DNA of 38,571 nucleotides from Thermoplasmata archaeon (GCA_021826685.1 JAKAYT010000010.1:1-38571); one strand, 5' to 3'; positions 17,284-26,224 are shown, counted from the stretch's first letter. Notes: a model not told the origin generated them from the letters alone. Made by a program: numbers and translations.

Positions 17284-17676
17284 CTAGAAGGAGATGACCG
17301 AGTCCGCGTCGAGCGCGAGGTCGGCGAGCGTCGCCGAACCGACGAGCTTGACGCCGTCAATGAGGTCGGTCGGCGGAATGTCGCAGAGGTCGCGGCAGCT
17401 CTCCGCGCACGCCAGGAACTTGACGCCGTTCTCGCGCGCCATGTCGATGAACATCTTCAGGTTTCCCCCCTTCTTGAGAGGGACGGATTCGGCCCCTCCC
17501 TTGCGAAGGAGCTCGGGCGCGTGCATCAAGAAGTACATCGTCGTGTCGATCTCCATGGCGGCCATGAGCGCCGCGGTGTAGAACGGGGCGTACGTCTTGT
17601 CGGGGTCCTCCGGCCCGGTCGTCATTATCATCAGAATCTTCTTCCCGGCGGGGTCCGCCGGCGTGCTCGCGCTCAT
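17284..17676 (-). CDS. DsrE-family protein
   Basis: KKILMIMTTGPEDPDKTYAPFYTAALMAAMEIDTTMYFLMHAPELLRKG...NGVKFLACAESCRDLCDIPPTDLIDGVKLVG; DsrE/F fold with CAESCRDLC. Confidence 0.85.
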   Translation of the reverse strand: MSASTPADPAGKKILMIMTTGPEDPDKTYAPFYTAALMAAMEIDTTMYFLMHAPELLRKGGAESVPLKKGGNLKMFIDMARENGVKFLACAESCRDLCDIPPTDLIDGVKLVGSATLADLALDADSVISF

Positions 17677-17698
17677 CGTTCGCTGCCTCCGAAACGCC

Positions 17699-18148
17699 TC
17701 AGGTTTGGCACCGCATACAACGGATGTTGTCCTTCTCCAGGATCTCTTTGAAACGCGCGAGCGCCGCTTCGCCCCGGAGCAGCGACCCAATTTCGCTCGG
17801 ATCGGACGCGGTCATCGCCACTATCCACCCTCGGCCGTAGGGGTCGGTATTGAGGAGCCCGGGGTCCTGCTCGACCTCCGCGTTCGCCGCGATCACGGTG
17901 CCCGTCACCGGTGCCATCACCGGGCCCGCCCACTTGCCGCTCTCGACCGTCGCGATCGGTTTCCCGCGTTCCCGCGGAGTGCCCGCCGCCTTAATCCGAA
18001 CGTGGAGGATTTTGCCCGCCCGGGTCTGCGCCGGATCGGTAAGGCCGACCCACAGGCGATCTCCCTCGACTTTGACCCAGGTCATCTGGGTACGCTCAAT
18101 GAAGTAGGCACGGTCGTCCGGGAATTCGCAGCCGTTCAGAATCGCCAT
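17699..18148 (-). CDS. lbpA: Lipoate-binding protein LbpA (GcvH-like) of the sHdr operon, with C-terminal CMRC tail
   Basis: MAILNGCEFPDDRAYFIERTQMTWVKVEGDRLWVGLTDPAQTRAGKI...IATVESGKWAGPVMAPVTGTVIAANAEVEQDPGLLNTDPYGRGWIV...NIRCMRCQT; ESGKW lipoylation site; directly downstream of shdrB2. Confidence 0.93.
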   Translation of the reverse strand: MAILNGCEFPDDRAYFIERTQMTWVKVEGDRLWVGLTDPAQTRAGKILHVRIKAAGTPRERGKPIATVESGKWAGPVMAPVTGTVIAANAEVEQDPGLLNTDPYGRGWIVAMTASDPSEIGSLLRGEAALARFKEILEKDNIRCMRCQT

Positions 18149-18158
18149 CGTTATCCTC

Positions 18159-19094
18159 CTAGGCAAAACCTCGCGAGCGCAAGAAGAGGTCGGGTCGCGA
18201 GAAATTGTCCCGGAGTCGAGCCTCGGCCACGCTAGCGCCGAACGCGAGGCTCATGAGCTGGGTGAAGTACACCACCGGACGCAGTACTTCCTCGCCGTAC
18301 GCGGCACGGATCCGATCCAGGTGGTTCTCGATGTTGATTTGGCCCAGCGGGCAGATGGTGGCGACCAGATCGGCACCCGCGCGACGAGCCTCGTTGAGGA
18401 TCGACGCGCTAAACGCGACCGCAACATCGAGGTCGCTCAGCGCGTGACCACCGCCACAGCAGATCGTCTTCGCCGAGAAGTCGGTGAGGACCTTCGCTCC
18501 GCACGCCTCGAGCAGTTCGTCCAGAAAATGCGGATGCTCCGGGTCATCGGCCCCCGGCGTTCTGCCGGCCCCGGTGTAACGCTTCGGCCGAGTGTAGAGA
18601 CAGCCGTAGTACGGAGCCACCGTGAGGCCGGTCAATGGTCGTCGCACGGCCGCCCGTACCCGTTCGGGCCCGGCCCGGGTGTGGATGAACTCGAGCACGT
18701 GTTGGACCGATGCTTCGCCGTCGTACGTTGGCGCTCCTCCTTCCTCCAGGGTCGCGTTGATGCGGCCGCGGGTCGCCGGCTCGCGGACCGCGTCGTTGGC
18801 CCGCGCGAGCGAATAGACGCAACCGTTGCAGGCCGCCACGACCTGGTGGCGCCCCATCGACCGGGCGAGCGCGAGGTTGCGGGCGGGGAGAGCGACCGAG
18901 ACGTCCTGGCTCAGGTTCTTGACCTCCGTCGCGCCGCAACAGTTGTAGTCAACGATCCGATCGAGCGAAAGGCCGAGTCGACGGAGCACCTGCTGGGCGG
19001 TGACCTCGTAGGCCTTCCCGAGCCCATCGAGCGAACAACCCGGATAGTACGCCGGAACGCTATCCGTCGGCCCGCGCGAGACGCCGGCGCTCAC
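18159..19094 (-). CDS. shdrB2: Heterodisulfide reductase-like subunit B2 (two CCG-type motifs)
   Basis: AYYPGCSLDGLGKAYEVTAQQVLRRLGLSLDRIVDYNCCGATEVKN...ACNGCVYSLARAN...GCLYTRPKRYTG...KTICCGGGHALSD; GTG start at 19094 overlapping shdrC2 stop. Confidence 0.93.
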   Translation of the reverse strand: MSAGVSRGPTDSVPAYYPGCSLDGLGKAYEVTAQQVLRRLGLSLDRIVDYNCCGATEVKNLSQDVSVALPARNLALARSMGRHQVVAACNGCVYSLARANDAVREPATRGRINATLEEGGAPTYDGEASVQHVLEFIHTRAGPERVRAAVRRPLTGLTVAPYYGCLYTRPKRYTGAGRTPGADDPEHPHFLDELLEACGAKVLTDFSAKTICCGGGHALSDLDVAVAFSASILNEARRAGADLVATICPLGQINIENHLDRIRAAYGEEVLRPVVYFTQLMSLAFGASVAEARLRDNFSRPDLFLRSRGFA

Positions 19095-19768
19095 GGGGAG
19101 TGCCCTCCCCTTCCTCCCGCAGCGCTCAGCGATGCGCGCCGGCGGCGTTCGTCCTCCTTCAGCTTCTCGCGCAGCACGTTCCCGAACTGTCGCCATCCGC
19201 GAGTCCGGTGGGCGAGAGGCCCGGTTCGGAGCCGGCCGCTCCGCAGCAGCTGGAAGCCCATCTTGAGCATCTCGCCCGCCGGCATCGTCCTCCCTTCCAA
19301 GCGTTCGTACGTCCGGAACAGGCTCGCTTCGTCGAGGACCCCCCGGCGAAGCAGGTTCTCCGTGTAGGCCCGGTCGAACCGGTCGGCCGGGCTCTCAGGG
19401 GCGCCGCCGGTGAATTCGAGATAGCTTCCGATCGTGTGGATGACCTCTTCGACTTTGACGCCCTTCGGACAGCGCTCGACGCACTTGTTGCACGAGACGC
19501 AGCGCCAGATCGTAGTAGCGTACTTCCGCAGTTCCTCCTCGTAACCGACCTGGGCGAGGTAGATGAAGTAACGCGGATTGAACTCGTTTAACCCATAATC
19601 GGTGTGAAGGCAACAGCCGGCCGTGCACGTCCCGCACTGCCAGCAGCGCGAGATCGTGTCGCCCTGAGGCTGGCTGCGGACCCAGTCGAGGATCCGCACG
19701 TCGAGGTCCGTCTGGACGCGCGAGCGCAGGAACGTGTTCCAGTCACCGGAGACGTCGATCCCCTCCAT
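19091..19768 (-). CDS. shdrC2: Heterodisulfide reductase-like subunit C2 (two [4Fe-4S])
   Basis: ISRCWQCGTCTAGCCLHTDYGLNEFNPRYFIYLAQVGYEEELRKYATTIWRCVSCNKCVERCPKGVKVEEVI. Start uncertain (ATG 19768, or a slightly upstream alternative start). Confidence 0.9.
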   Translation of the reverse strand: MEGIDVSGDWNTFLRSRVQTDLDVRILDWVRSQPQGDTISRCWQCGTCTAGCCLHTDYGLNEFNPRYFIYLAQVGYEEELRKYATTIWRCVSCNKCVERCPKGVKVEEVIHTIGSYLEFTGGAPESPADRFDRAYTENLLRRGVLDEASLFRTYERLEGRTMPAGEMLKMGFQLLRSGRLRTGPLAHRTRGWRQFGNVLREKLKEDERRRRASLSAAGGRGGHSP

Positions 19769-19808
19769 CTCGAGCCGGTCGGAGCGATCGACGGTGACGA
19801 GTGACTTC

Positions 19809-20546
19809 TCAACGATCGGCAAGGGTAGGGCGCCTCCGGACGCCGAGTAGCATCGTCGCGAGAGGGAACGGACCCGGAAGGAGACGCTCGATGCCGCCTC
19901 CCTGGAAACTTCGGTCGGTCGCCTCCCCCAGGCGGCCCGCGTAACTGAGGGCGAGGAGCACGTCGACCCCGGCGAACGTTTGCGAGGGGAAACCGAGCGC
20001 ACCGAGCTGGAGCCGAATCTCGCCGAGCCGTGCCTGGGTCGCCGCGTAGCTTTCGGGGTCGGACCCCCCGAACGCCGCGAGGATCCCGGTCCGCCGTGCC
20101 GGGTTCCATACCCAACGCGCGAGGAGAGCGATCCGGTCGGGGGCGGCGGCGTGGAGGAGCTCGCTCGCGAGGTCGATCCCCACGTCGGCCGGTGCGCCGT
20201 CGAACCTCCGGGCTACCGCCGGAAGGTCCGACGGGCCCAACCGACCCCCGTGCGCATCCCGCAGGATGGCGCGCACGGCCGCAGGGTCGGTCCGTGCGAC
20301 GAGGTCTGCGCGCCACGGGCGGGTCGAAACGACCCCGCCGAGAACCGACCGGAACGCCGCGGGGAATCGGTCCGCCGGGAGGCGTTCGAGCTCGCGCACG
20401 GCGGCTAGTTTCGCCTCGACCGATGCCTCGAGGCGGTTGACTTCGCCCACCCCGCACGGCAGCACGCGCTCCCGGAATTCTTGCGCGACGCGGCTAGGGT
20501 CCGCTCCGGTAGAGCGAATCGTCCGTGAGGTTTCAGTTGCGAGCAT
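19809..20546 (-). CDS. Conserved 'hyp' protein of the sHdr operon (sHdrH-like)
   Basis: About 245 aa, located between shdrA and shdrC2 exactly where the hyp gene sits in the canonical C1-B1-A-hyp-C2-B2 order; assignment mainly by synteny. Confidence 0.75.
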   Translation of the reverse strand: MLATETSRTIRSTGADPSRVAQEFRERVLPCGVGEVNRLEASVEAKLAAVRELERLPADRFPAAFRSVLGGVVSTRPWRADLVARTDPAAVRAILRDAHGGRLGPSDLPAVARRFDGAPADVGIDLASELLHAAAPDRIALLARWVWNPARRTGILAAFGGSDPESYAATQARLGEIRLQLGALGFPSQTFAGVDVLLALSYAGRLGEATDRSFQGGGIERLLPGPFPLATMLLGVRRRPTLADR

Positions 20547-21570
20547 ATTGGTATGCGCGGAGGGCCGCGCCCATCCCCTCGGTCACGGAGTCAGGGATCG
20601 CCTTCGGCCCGGTCGCCGCGCCCGCGAGGAACACGCCGGGCAGCCCGGAGTCGACGGGGTTCATGTCCGAGAGATTCGGGGTGAGGAACCCCTCGGGGCC
20701 GACGGGGACGCCGAAGAGGGCGGCCGCCTCTTGGGTCCCGGTGCCGGGCTCCATGCCGCTCGCGAGGACGATCATATCGAACGGAACCTCCGTCGGGCGG
20801 CGGAGGATCGTATCCTCTCCGGTCGCGAGCAGTTGGGAGCCTCCCTCGGCGATCGTCACCTGACCAATGCGTCCCCGGATGAACTTGACCCCGTACTCTT
20901 GCATCGACTTCCAGTAGAGGTCCTCCCACAGGCCGTAGGTCCGAATGTCCATGTAGTAGACGTATGCGTCGATCTCGGGATGCTTCTGCCGGATCTCGAC
21001 CGCCTGCTTGATGCTCACCGCGCATCCCATTCGGCAGCACCAAGGGTTCCCGACTTGGAGATCCCGGGACCCCACGCAAAGGATCCAGGCAATTCGTCGG
21101 GGCGGTTTACCGTCGGACGGACGGAGCACCCGGTCGTCATGGATCATCCCTTCGAGTTCCTTGAAGTCAAGAACGTCCGGGTAGCGGCCGTATCCGTACT
21201 CGAACTTGCGCCGAGAATCGAAATGGTCGAAGCCGGTCGCCAGGACCACGGCACTGACCTCCTGGGTCTCGAGCGCATCGCCGGTCTTCAGCGTGACGCG
21301 GAACCCTTTCGGAAGGCGCTCCGCTTTCGTAACGGTCGTCGATCGATGGAGCTCGACCCTCGGATTTCCCTCGACCTTGGCGATCAACGGCCCGAGAATC
21401 TCGTCCGACGGGCGCAGGTCCGGAGCCAGGAGCGAGTAGTGCCAGCGCTTCGGGTTGCCTCCGAGGTAGGCCTCCCGCTCGACCAAGATCGTCGGCGCAC
21501 CGAGCTCCGCGATCTCCGCCGCCGCGCTCAAGCCGGCCGGACCGGCTCCGAGCACGAGGATCGGATTCAC
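20533..21570 (-). CDS. shdrA: Heterodisulfide reductase-like subunit A (short sHdrA flavoprotein)
   Basis: VNPILVLGAGPAGLSAAAEIAELGAPTILVEREAYLGGNPKRWHYSLLAPDLRPSDEILGPLI...ILCVGSRDLQVGNPWCCRMGCAVSIKQAVEIRQKHPEIDAYVYYMDIRTYGLWEDLYWKSMQEYGVKFIRG; GTG start 21570. Confidence 0.94.
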   Translation of the reverse strand: MNPILVLGAGPAGLSAAAEIAELGAPTILVEREAYLGGNPKRWHYSLLAPDLRPSDEILGPLIAKVEGNPRVELHRSTTVTKAERLPKGFRVTLKTGDALETQEVSAVVLATGFDHFDSRRKFEYGYGRYPDVLDFKELEGMIHDDRVLRPSDGKPPRRIAWILCVGSRDLQVGNPWCCRMGCAVSIKQAVEIRQKHPEIDAYVYYMDIRTYGLWEDLYWKSMQEYGVKFIRGRIGQVTIAEGGSQLLATGEDTILRRPTEVPFDMIVLASGMEPGTGTQEAAALFGVPVGPEGFLTPNLSDMNPVDSGLPGVFLAGAATGPKAIPDSVTEGMGAALRAYQYARN

Positions 21571-22853
21571 CGAGAACGCCCCCCCGCGCCGGCGGGGGCA
21601 GCCGGAGCCTCGTCCGGAAGGACTTGGCCCTTGTTGATCGCGAAGTACGTCTCGATTTCCCCGTGGGCAGGGTGGAGCAGTTCGGGCGCCTGACCGTTCT
21701 TGAGCGCCTGAAGATACTCCCGGAACTCGGCCTTCGCCGCCTTCCAATCGATACCCATCTTCGTCATCAACGCCTCCGCCGAGGCCGCATGCCAGTGGAC
21801 CTGGGCGATCTTGTACGGATGCGCTCCCATCGCGAGTGCCGCGAACTGTACATCGGAGAGTACGGGGAGCATGTACGGGAGCCCGTGGGCCTTCCCGATC
21901 CATTGGCTCTTGTCGAGCGTGGTCACGCAACCCGTGTCGCTCGTGATGGCGACATCCGCGTGCGCCTCTTCGACCATCGGGCGGATCTTCCGTAGGTTCG
22001 CGAACGACCGGCTGAACTCGCGCTCGCTCAGGATGTGACGGAAACCAAACCCGCAGCAGTCGTACCACGTTGAGTAATCGGCGACCTTGGCCCCGAGCGC
22101 CATAAGTATCCCCGAGGGGACGGCCGGCCGCTGCCCGGCATAGATGGCCTCATCGTAGACGGCGTCCTCGGGCACCATCTTGTAGTAGTGGCAGGGTTCG
22201 TGCACGGTCGCGACGATTCCCTCGACCGTGTGCTTTTGGCGGGCCAAGATCTCGGGCGCCATGACGTGGACCCACTCGGAGTAGTGGACGATCTCTTCCG
22301 GCAGCACCAGCTCGCGGCCCATCTTCCCCAAGACGTCGCGGACCTTCGCGCGAACCGTCGCGTTCTCGACGAGGAGTTTGCGCATCTCCTTGTAGTCCCC
22401 GTAGCTGGTTCCGCAGTGGATGAGGGGAAAGTGACCCGTTTCGTAGGCGCGGTGGAAGTTTCGGGCGGCTACGGCGGCCAGAGCGACCGGGTTCGAAGTG
22501 GCCGTCCCGTGGTAATTCCATGCTGTACAGGAAGTCTGGTGCGGCTCGTTGAGGTACGTGCGGCCGGTCTCGTTCATCAGCCAAAGCAGAGAGGAGGGGT
22601 AGCCGGGGATGTTGCCGCACTGTCCGCATGACTTGTGATGCCAGAGTCGGTCGGTAGGGATCCGCTTTTTCCATCCGAAGAGTGTGGAAACCTCGACGGG
22701 CCGATTCTCCGGACGGATCCGATGGATGACGATCTCGCCGGCGGCCTCCAAGCGTTCCATCTCCTCGCGGACGTCGACCACCTTCTTCCCGGTGCCCTTC
22801 TGATGCTGGTTCCTCTCTTGGACGACCTTGCGGATTTCGTTTGCGCTCAACAT
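21567..22853 (-). CDS. shdrB1: Heterodisulfide reductase-like subunit B1
   Basis: LWHHKSCGQCGNIPGYPSSLLWLMNETGRTYLNEPHQTSCTAWNYHGTATSNPVALAAVAARNFHRAYE...VHEPCHYYKMVPEDAVYDE...YDCCGFGFRHIL; sHdrB1 signature. Confidence 0.94.
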   Translation of the reverse strand: MLSANEIRKVVQERNQHQKGTGKKVVDVREEMERLEAAGEIVIHRIRPENRPVEVSTLFGWKKRIPTDRLWHHKSCGQCGNIPGYPSSLLWLMNETGRTYLNEPHQTSCTAWNYHGTATSNPVALAAVAARNFHRAYETGHFPLIHCGTSYGDYKEMRKLLVENATVRAKVRDVLGKMGRELVLPEEIVHYSEWVHVMAPEILARQKHTVEGIVATVHEPCHYYKMVPEDAVYDEAIYAGQRPAVPSGILMALGAKVADYSTWYDCCGFGFRHILSEREFSRSFANLRKIRPMVEEAHADVAITSDTGCVTTLDKSQWIGKAHGLPYMLPVLSDVQFAALAMGAHPYKIAQVHWHAASAEALMTKMGIDWKAAKAEFREYLQALKNGQAPELLHPAHGEIETYFAINKGQVLPDEAPAAPAGAGGRSR

Positions 22854-22863
22854 GGACAGTCCC

Positions 22864-23700
22864 CTATCCCCGGAACGTGGCCACCGGGCCGCGCATACCT
22901 TCGAGCTCTGTCCGGAACCGTTCTCGGGCCTCTTCGAACTCCTCGCGTCGCTCCTCGATGATATCGATCAGCATTTCCGTAAGGTCGGGATCGAGGCCCC
23001 GAAGCATGTCGAGGACGCCGGTCTCCTCGTAGATTCGGAACAGCTCGAGGGATGTCTGTACCGAGACCTCCCATGACGATCGGGTCGTCTGCAGGACGTC
23101 CGAGGGGATCGCCCGGCGCATGATGTCGGCCCCGACGCCCCACGCCCGGTCGGAGCCCGTTGCGAACGGCCCCCAGTCCCGGAAGAAATCCGGCTGGATC
23201 ATATCGGACGAGACCTGCGTCCCGACCGTCATCAACAGCGTGAGCGATCGCCCAAAGGGCGCGAGGGTCTTGCGGGTCGAGGCAACCCCGTGGGAGACCG
23301 AGAGCTCGCGCATGACGCTGATGATCCCGGCGATGTCGTTGCCAAAGCGGCAGCGCATGTTGCAGGTGTAACACTGGCAGCATGCCCAGATCTTCTCCTG
23401 GAGGGCGTCCCAGAGGGTCGTCGCGTCGCCGGTCTCTGCGATCTGAAGCATCTCGCGAGGGGAGAAGTCGTAGAATCGGGCCGCCGGACATCCGGTCGTA
23501 CATTCCCCGCAGTTGAGGCAGCCAAGGACGAACTCGTGGTAGCGCGGATCGGCGTGAAACTCCCTGAAGATCGTCTCCGAGAGCGCGCGCTCCTCGGGTG
23601 AGGCACGACGGCGGCCGGTCAGCTCCATCGCGGGCGGCGCCGCCGACTCTTCCTCAGTGAGGGTGAGCGCACGTTGCGGAAGATGGGCGACGATGGTCAT
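22864..23700 (-). CDS. shdrC1: Heterodisulfide reductase-like subunit C1
   Basis: VLGCLNCGECTTGCPAARFYDFSPREMLQIAETGDATTLWDALQEKIWACCQCYTCNMRCRFGNDIAGIISVMRELS; first gene of the operon. Confidence 0.94.
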   Translation of the reverse strand: MTIVAHLPQRALTLTEEESAAPPAMELTGRRRASPEERALSETIFREFHADPRYHEFVLGCLNCGECTTGCPAARFYDFSPREMLQIAETGDATTLWDALQEKIWACCQCYTCNMRCRFGNDIAGIISVMRELSVSHGVASTRKTLAPFGRSLTLLMTVGTQVSSDMIQPDFFRDWGPFATGSDRAWGVGADIMRRAIPSDVLQTTRSSWEVSVQTSLELFRIYEETGVLDMLRGLDPDLTEMLIDIIEERREEFEEARERFRTELEGMRGPVATFRG

Positions 23701-23715
23701 GCGGCCCTAACCTGG

Positions 23716-23728
23716 ACGTTTGTCCAAT
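23716..23728 (-). promoter_or_regulatory. Candidate operator, ATTGGACAAACGT, upstream of shdrC1
   Basis: 13-mer identical to 11342-11354 (+); 16-28 nt upstream of shdrC1 ATG; flanked as GGAC-gttt-GTCC inverted repeat. Confidence 0.4.
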
Positions 23729-23770
23729 GGGAAGACCGTGATAAGGATTTGCACGGCGTCGGCGGGGCGG

Positions 23771-24412
23771 TCAGTGCCGGTAGCGTCGGCCCTGGGCAGG
23801 GGACCTACGAGCCGTACGCGGCGGTTCGGCCGCCATCCCCACCGGGTGGCCGGGCCGTTCCTTGTGCACCCGCGCGATCGACATGGGAACGACGCGATCC
23901 ACTTTGGGGATTGCGGTGACCGCGCGAACGAGCCGGTCCGTTGCCGCTGCCGAGACGGTCGAGGCGAGCGCCAAGAGCTCGTGCGAGCCCGCTAACTGGA
24001 ACAGATAACACACGCTTGGCTCCCGGGCGATGGAGTGGGCCAGTTCTTCGCGCCCGTTCTCGGAGAGGCGACGGGGAACGATGCGGAGGGCCACGCAATC
24101 GGGAGAACGGCCCAACGCCGCCAGGCCCTGGACGCTGACGAGGGGGACAAATCCTTGGAGAACCCCCGAGCGCTGGAGCGCCCGTACCCGAGTGCTGACC
24201 GTCGTCACGCTTGCTCCGACGGACTTCGCCACTCGACGTAAGGACGCTCGGCCATCGGCCTGAAGCGCCGAGAGGATCGCGACATCCAGCCGGTCGATCG
24301 GTTCGACCGGTAAGCGATGGCGGCCCCGCCGTACGAGCGGTGGGCGTGTAGCGCGTTCCGCTCCGCGCGGATAGAGTCCGGTCCGGAAAGCGTGGGAAGC
24401 GCGAGCCGTCAC
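23771..24412 (-). CDS. Lrp/AsnC-family transcriptional regulator
   Basis: IDRLDVAILSALQADGRASLRRVAKSVGASVTTVSTRVRALQRSGVLQGFVPLVS (winged HTH) and C-terminal RAM-like domain CYLFQLAGSHELLALASTVSAAATDRLVRAVTAIPKVDRVVPMSI; GTG start 24412 overlapping upstream stop. Confidence 0.85.
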   Translation of the reverse strand: MTARASHAFRTGLYPRGAERATRPPLVRRGRHRLPVEPIDRLDVAILSALQADGRASLRRVAKSVGASVTTVSTRVRALQRSGVLQGFVPLVSVQGLAALGRSPDCVALRIVPRRLSENGREELAHSIAREPSVCYLFQLAGSHELLALASTVSAAATDRLVRAVTAIPKVDRVVPMSIARVHKERPGHPVGMAAEPPRTARRSPAQGRRYRH

Positions 24413-24723
24413 GCGGGGTCGACTCCGTCCGATGGCGGCGCCTCGTCCTCGACCGTTGCTCGGAATCCCCGGCCCTCGCGGTACTCCCGGAACGGCGGCT
24501 CGATGTCCGTGCGTTCTTCGTGGAGCTCTTCGCGTTGGAAGCCGCAGCGTCGGCAGGCGTAGAGGGCGACCATCTCGGAGTCTGCGACCCGGCGGTATCC
24601 GATCTCGCCACATCTTGGACACCGCTCGTCGCCGCGCGAGCCGAACTTGAGCACTTTTTCGTTCATCTGACGATCGAACGTCGCGGGGTCAATGGGGGAA
24701 GGGTCCGCAGGGCGGTCCGCCAT
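24409..24723 (-). CDS. Small zinc-ribbon protein
   Basis: KFGSRGDERCPRCGEIGYRRVADSEMVALYACRRCGFQREE (CxxC...CxxC), TFS/RPA12-like ribbon. Confidence 0.72.
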   Translation of the reverse strand: MADRPADPSPIDPATFDRQMNEKVLKFGSRGDERCPRCGEIGYRRVADSEMVALYACRRCGFQREELHEERTDIEPPFREYREGRGFRATVEDEAPPSDGVDPA

Positions 24724-24876
24724 CGCTCTGGCTCGCGTATGCGCCCTTGCCCATATTACCTGCGCTCCGGGAGGGCTCGCAGATCATCGAGCAAAGGTCC
24801 CCCGATCGGAGCGCGCGGTGGGGTTGCTTGGTATCCGTCCGAACCAGCGGCCGCCGGCTCAAGAACCATCGCCACG

Positions 24877-26043
24877 TTATTCGGTGATGAGTACGTCGCC
24901 TCGAGCGAGGACTCGATAGACCTCCGGCCGCAGGAGTTCCTTGGGAAGCGCCTCGCCCTTCGCGATCGCCGTACGGATTCGGGTCTGGCTCGTGTCGAGG
25001 CGGGATGACACCGGGTGCGTGCACGTCCGGGCCGTCGCCATCCAACCGCAATCCTTGCAAAAGAACGTCTCTTCGTATCGTACCGGTACGACGTCGATCG
25101 GATACTCGTCGAAGATCCGCTGGCAGGCGAAAGGTTCGTAGTACTTTCCGATGCCGGCTTGGTCCCGTCCCACGATATAGTGGCTGCAGCCGAAGTTCTT
25201 ACGGATGATCGCGAGGAAGAGGGCTGCTTTGGGACCCCCATACCGCATCGTGATGCTCAAAGCGGCGAGCAGGACCCGATGGGCGGGATAGTAGTTCTGA
25301 ATGAGCGCCTGGTAGGCTTCGGCGATGACCGCCGGCCGGTAGTCGCCCTTCTTGAGACGCCCGAGGACCGGATGCACGAACAGCCCATCGATCTCTTCCC
25401 GCTCGAGCGTGCACCGCTGAAGGTACTCATGAGCGGTATGCGGCACGTTGCGGGTCTGGTAGGCCGCGACGTTGGACCAACCTCGTCGCGCGAACTCATC
25501 CCGGACCTCCGCGGGAGTCTTTTCCAGCGGGCCCGTGGGGAGCTCCAGCCGTCGCAGGAGTACCAAGGGACCCGCGAGGGCAACTTCACCCTGGGCCTGA
25601 AGGTCCGCGACATTCGGATGTTGCGGATCCGTCGTTCCGTACACCTGCTCGGCGACTCGGTGCCGGTCGTAGCGGAACTTCTCCTCGACTCGGACGATGG
25701 CGAACAGGCGCCCCGACGGGTCCGTGAGGCCCACTTCGTCCCCCGCCCGCACCGACTCCACGACGCGGAGGTTCTCCTTCCCCGTAGGTGCGAGCAGGAT
25801 TGGGATCGTCCACGGGAGACCGTCCGGTAGGCGACCCCGCTCCACCACCGCCTCGACGGCTTCCTTTCCCTGGAAACCGTCCAGCGGACTGTAGGCGCCG
25901 ATCCCGATCTTCTCCGCATCGTAGATCGCATCGATGAACGGGGAGAGCGTTAGGAGGTCGCGGGACTCCGACTCGCGTCGTTGTCGCTCGGACGGCGTGC
26001 TCTCACGGTTGATGAGCCGCCCGCCGTGAGGTAGAGGAATCAC
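24877..26043 (-). CDS. sat: Sulfate adenylyltransferase (ATP sulfurylase)
   Basis: [15 protein letters not shown]...GAYSPLDGF...[20 protein letters not shown]...[16 protein letters not shown]...[35 protein letters not shown]...[21 protein letters not shown]-type and GRD motifs. Start GTG 26043. Confidence 0.95.
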   Translation of the reverse strand: MIPLPHGGRLINRESTPSERQRRESESRDLLTLSPFIDAIYDAEKIGIGAYSPLDGFQGKEAVEAVVERGRLPDGLPWTIPILLAPTGKENLRVVESVRAGDEVGLTDPSGRLFAIVRVEEKFRYDRHRVAEQVYGTTDPQHPNVADLQAQGEVALAGPLVLLRRLELPTGPLEKTPAEVRDEFARRGWSNVAAYQTRNVPHTAHEYLQRCTLEREEIDGLFVHPVLGRLKKGDYRPAVIAEAYQALIQNYYPAHRVLLAALSITMRYGGPKAALFLAIIRKNFGCSHYIVGRDQAGIGKYYEPFACQRIFDEYPIDVVPVRYEETFFCKDCGWMATARTCTHPVSSRLDTSQTRIRTAIAKGEALPKELLRPEVYRVLARGDVLITE

Positions 26044-26224
26044 GGCCCGTGGGAGCCAAGTCGGCGACTTAATCCTTCGCCCGTTCCGTGCACGGGCACT
26101 CCGTCGAAGACCGGTGCAGACCCGGGTGGCCCCGCCGAGGATGGCGCGAAGAACAACGGTCGCAGGGGCTACGTCGGTCGGATCCGAACCCGCCACCCTT
26201 TTCCCCGGTCGGTGCTACAGCACG

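Noticed and set aside
18201-18210. gaaattgtcc resembling half of the shared motif
   Set aside because: Inside the shdrB2 coding sequence and lacking the TTGGACAA core.
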